Part shown: positions 6,224-7,650 of the stretch, in pieces | Layout: each line of letters starts with the position of its first letter | How positions within the stretch are numbered: the first letter of the stretch is position 1 | Assembly: GCA_017990795.1 (NCBI GenBank) | Contig: JAGNNG010000073.1 | Span: 1-7,650 of the forward strand | Length of the DNA: 7,650 nucleotides | DNA from: Deltaproteobacteria bacterium | GTDB lineage: Bacteria; Myxococcota_A; Polyangia; Palsa-1104; JAEUJZ01 | Direction: 5' to 3' | Notes under the pieces: generated by a model | What the model was told of the DNA's origin: nothing | Databases searched by the model: none | What the model saw: the letters and a program-made list of their open reading frames with translations, nothing else | Made by a program: the position numbers and the translations under genes

Positions 6224-7650
6224 ATGGGATTTTTGGACCTGTTTCGCCCCAAGTGGAAGCACAGCGACCCCGCCGTTCGCATCGAGGCCGTAAAAGAGTT
6301 CACAGCGGAAGATGATGCCGGCTTGCTGGCACAGGTGGTTCGTCAGGACAGCGACGCGCGCGTACGGCGCACGGCACTTAAAAAGATTGCGGATCCAGGC
6401 CTGCTCGATGAGCTGGCGCAGCGCGATCCCGACGAGTCTCTGCGCAAAGATGCCGCGGACAAAGCCGTTGAGCTGCTGGTTTCGGCGGCCCTTCAGGACA
6501 GCGATGAAGCGCGCGCGCTGACGGCGGTGGGCAGAATTTCGGCGCAGCGCACGCTGGCGGATATCGCCGTGCGCAGCTCGCTTGAGTCCGTACGCGGCGC
6601 CGCCCTGCAGCAGATTAGCGACGACCGCTGCCGCGCCGAAGTCGTGCGACGAGGCAGCAGTGACTCCACCCTGCGTACCCGCGCACTAGCGGCGATTACC
6701 GACACCGACGTCCTGCGCGATCTGGCTTGCAGCGATGCCGTCAAAGAAGTCGTGGTGATGGCCGTCGGCAAGCTGACGGAGCGCGAGACCTTGGAAGCCG
6801 TGCTGCGCAAAGCCAAGAGCAAAGCCGCACGCAGCGCAGCGCAGGAAAAGCTCGACGCGATGTCGCCGCAGCCGGCAGGAAAGGCCGTCGGCACCGGCCC
6901 CGCGCCTAAGGCTCGGACGCAGAACAAGCAGGCCAGTGAGCGCCCGGTTTCCCCGCATGAGCTGCTGTGTCAGCGTCTAGAGCTGGCCAGCAAAACCGAT
7001 GAGTTTGACGAGGTCGAAGGCTTTGTCGCCGGACTGCGCGCCGAGTGGGCAGCGCTGGGTGCGATGCCGCCGCGCGATCCGCTCGCCAAGCGCTTTGAGC
7101 GGGCCGCCAGCCGCTTCCAAGAAAACGTGAACGCACGCGCCAAAAAGAGCAATCGCGGCCAGGCAGTCGGAAATGCTGTCACTCTGCCCGTGGCTGCGCG
7201 CGCGCAAGAGCTGGCCCAGCAAGCGGCGATGCCCAAAGCCGCGCCAACGCCAGAGGAGCTAGCCAAGCAAGCGGCCATTCGCGAGCGCAAGCAGCAGGAA
7301 GAAGCGGCGCGGGCAGCGGCGGCAACGCAGCGTCAAGAGCAAGACCAAGTCGAGCAGCAGCGACGGGATGCCGCCCGCGCTCTACGTCAAGCCGAGCAGC
7401 GCGCCAACAAGGCCGAGCAGGAAGCCAAAGAGCAAGCCGAAGCCGACAAGCGCGCGGCTGAGCAGAAGCTACGCGTCGAGCAGCAGAGCAAGAATCAAGC
7501 GCGGCTGACCGAGCAGTGTCAGAAGCTGGAAGAGCTGACGGGCAAAGAAAACCTGTCGCCGAAGCAAGCCGAGCAGGCGCTCAAAGCGGCGCATGATGTC
7601 GTGGTCGCGGCCAATCCGCTGCCGCGCGAGCAGGCCCACGCGCTGCGTAC
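6224..7650 (+). CDS. HEAT-repeat/coiled-coil DUF349 protein, C-terminus cut by window edge
   Basis: The frame is open from the ATG at 6224 to the right edge (475 complete codons, no stop). The opening MGFLDLFRPKWKHSDPAVRI is typical of DUF349 proteins with N-terminal HEAT-like repeats. About seven repeats of the form D-x-x-V-R-x-x-A-L-x-x-I can be read at residues 14-29, 42-57, 69-85, 92-107, 117-132, 145-160 and 170-184. A Pro/Ala/Lys linker (about 212-242) follows. Residues 246-302 (FVAGLRAEWAALGAMPPRDP and the following RFERAASRFQ) match the DUF349 pattern of a Trp helix, a Gly-x-x-Pro turn and an Arg-Phe helix. From about 342 to 440 there is a long Glu/Gln/Ala/Lys/Arg coiled coil without helix breakers, then a further helical segment. 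More DUF349 units would be expected beyond the edge. No signal peptide or membrane span is seen, so it is cytosolic. The family has no well-established function and no catalytic motif is visible. Its link to the metabolic operon upstream is probably only positional. Confidence 0.9.
   Translation, partial: MGFLDLFRPKWKHSDPAVRIEAVKEFTAEDDAGLLAQVVRQDSDARVRRTALKKIADPGLLDELAQRDPDESLRKDAADKAVELLVSAALQDSDEARALTAVGRISAQRTLADIAVRSSLESVRGAALQQISDDRCRAEVVRRGSSDSTLRTRALAAITDTDVLRDLACSDAVKEVVVMAVGKLTERETLEAVLRKAKSKAARSAAQEKLDAMSPQPAGKAVGTGPAPKARTQNKQASERPVSPHELLCQRLELASKTDEFDEVEGFVAGLRAEWAALGAMPPRDPLAKRFERAASRFQENVNARAKKSNRGQAVGNAVTLPVAARAQELAQQAAMPKAAPTPEELAKQAAIRERKQQEEAARAAAATQRQEQDQVEQQRRDAARALRQAEQRANKAEQEAKEQAEADKRAAEQKLRVEQQSKNQARLTEQCQKLEELTGKENLSPKQAEQALKAAHDVVVAANPLPREQAHALR

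Noticed and set aside
6493..7290. Antisense open frames within the DUF349 gene
   Set aside because: The opposite strand encodes regular HEAT-like repeats and a coiled coil; the antisense frames have no recognisable features.
7250..7550. Repetitive-looking GAGCAG/GCCGAG/AAGC-rich DNA
   Set aside because: It encodes a Glu/Gln/Ala/Lys coiled coil in an intact frame; the repetition is at the protein level and is not a DNA repeat array or CRISPR.

Overview
The window is GC-rich, gene-dense bacterial DNA with six protein genes in two divergent groups. There are no RNA genes, CRISPR arrays, insertion sequences or phage genes that I can see. A classic lipobox protein, an N-terminal HEAT-repeat/DUF349 protein and a GC-biased third codon position fit a Gram-negative, proteobacteria-like organism, possibly of the Myxococcota/delta-like type. 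The phylum cannot be settled from this sequence.

Left arm (minus strand, reading leftwards from about 2994): an isochorismatase-fold cysteine hydrolase of the ISOC1/ISOC2 type (2994-2386), then after 37 bp an outer-membrane-type lipoprotein of unknown function (about 2348-1575). After a further 148 bp comes a multi-spanning membrane protein with a helix-hairpin-helix-like cytosolic segment (1426 to beyond the left edge). Neither of the first two genes has a clear Shine-Dalgarno sequence. In both, a -10-like hexamer lies 8 bp before an ATG, which would suit leaderless transcripts.

Right arm (plus strand): a class III PLP aminotransferase of the AGXT2/pyrimidine-catabolism type (3271-4659) is followed after 30 bp by an NCS1/Mhp1-family nucleobase or hydantoin/allantoin-type permease (4690-6147). 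Both have good Shine-Dalgarno sequences and form an evident two-gene transport-plus-transamination operon. The other reductive pyrimidine enzymes (dihydropyrimidine dehydrogenase, dihydropyrimidinase, ureidopropionase) are not in the window. After 76 bp a HEAT-repeat/coiled-coil DUF349 protein starts (6224) and runs off the right edge.

The divergent intergenic region (2995-3270) holds the most unusual non-coding structure: three back-to-back 13-bp repeats (3211-3249) ending 10 bp before the aminotransferase Shine-Dalgarno, plus small inverted repeats. I see no clearly new multi-gene system. The best leads are this repeat, a Cys4 cluster in the aminotransferase, the permease substrate-site variant, and the unnamed membrane protein.
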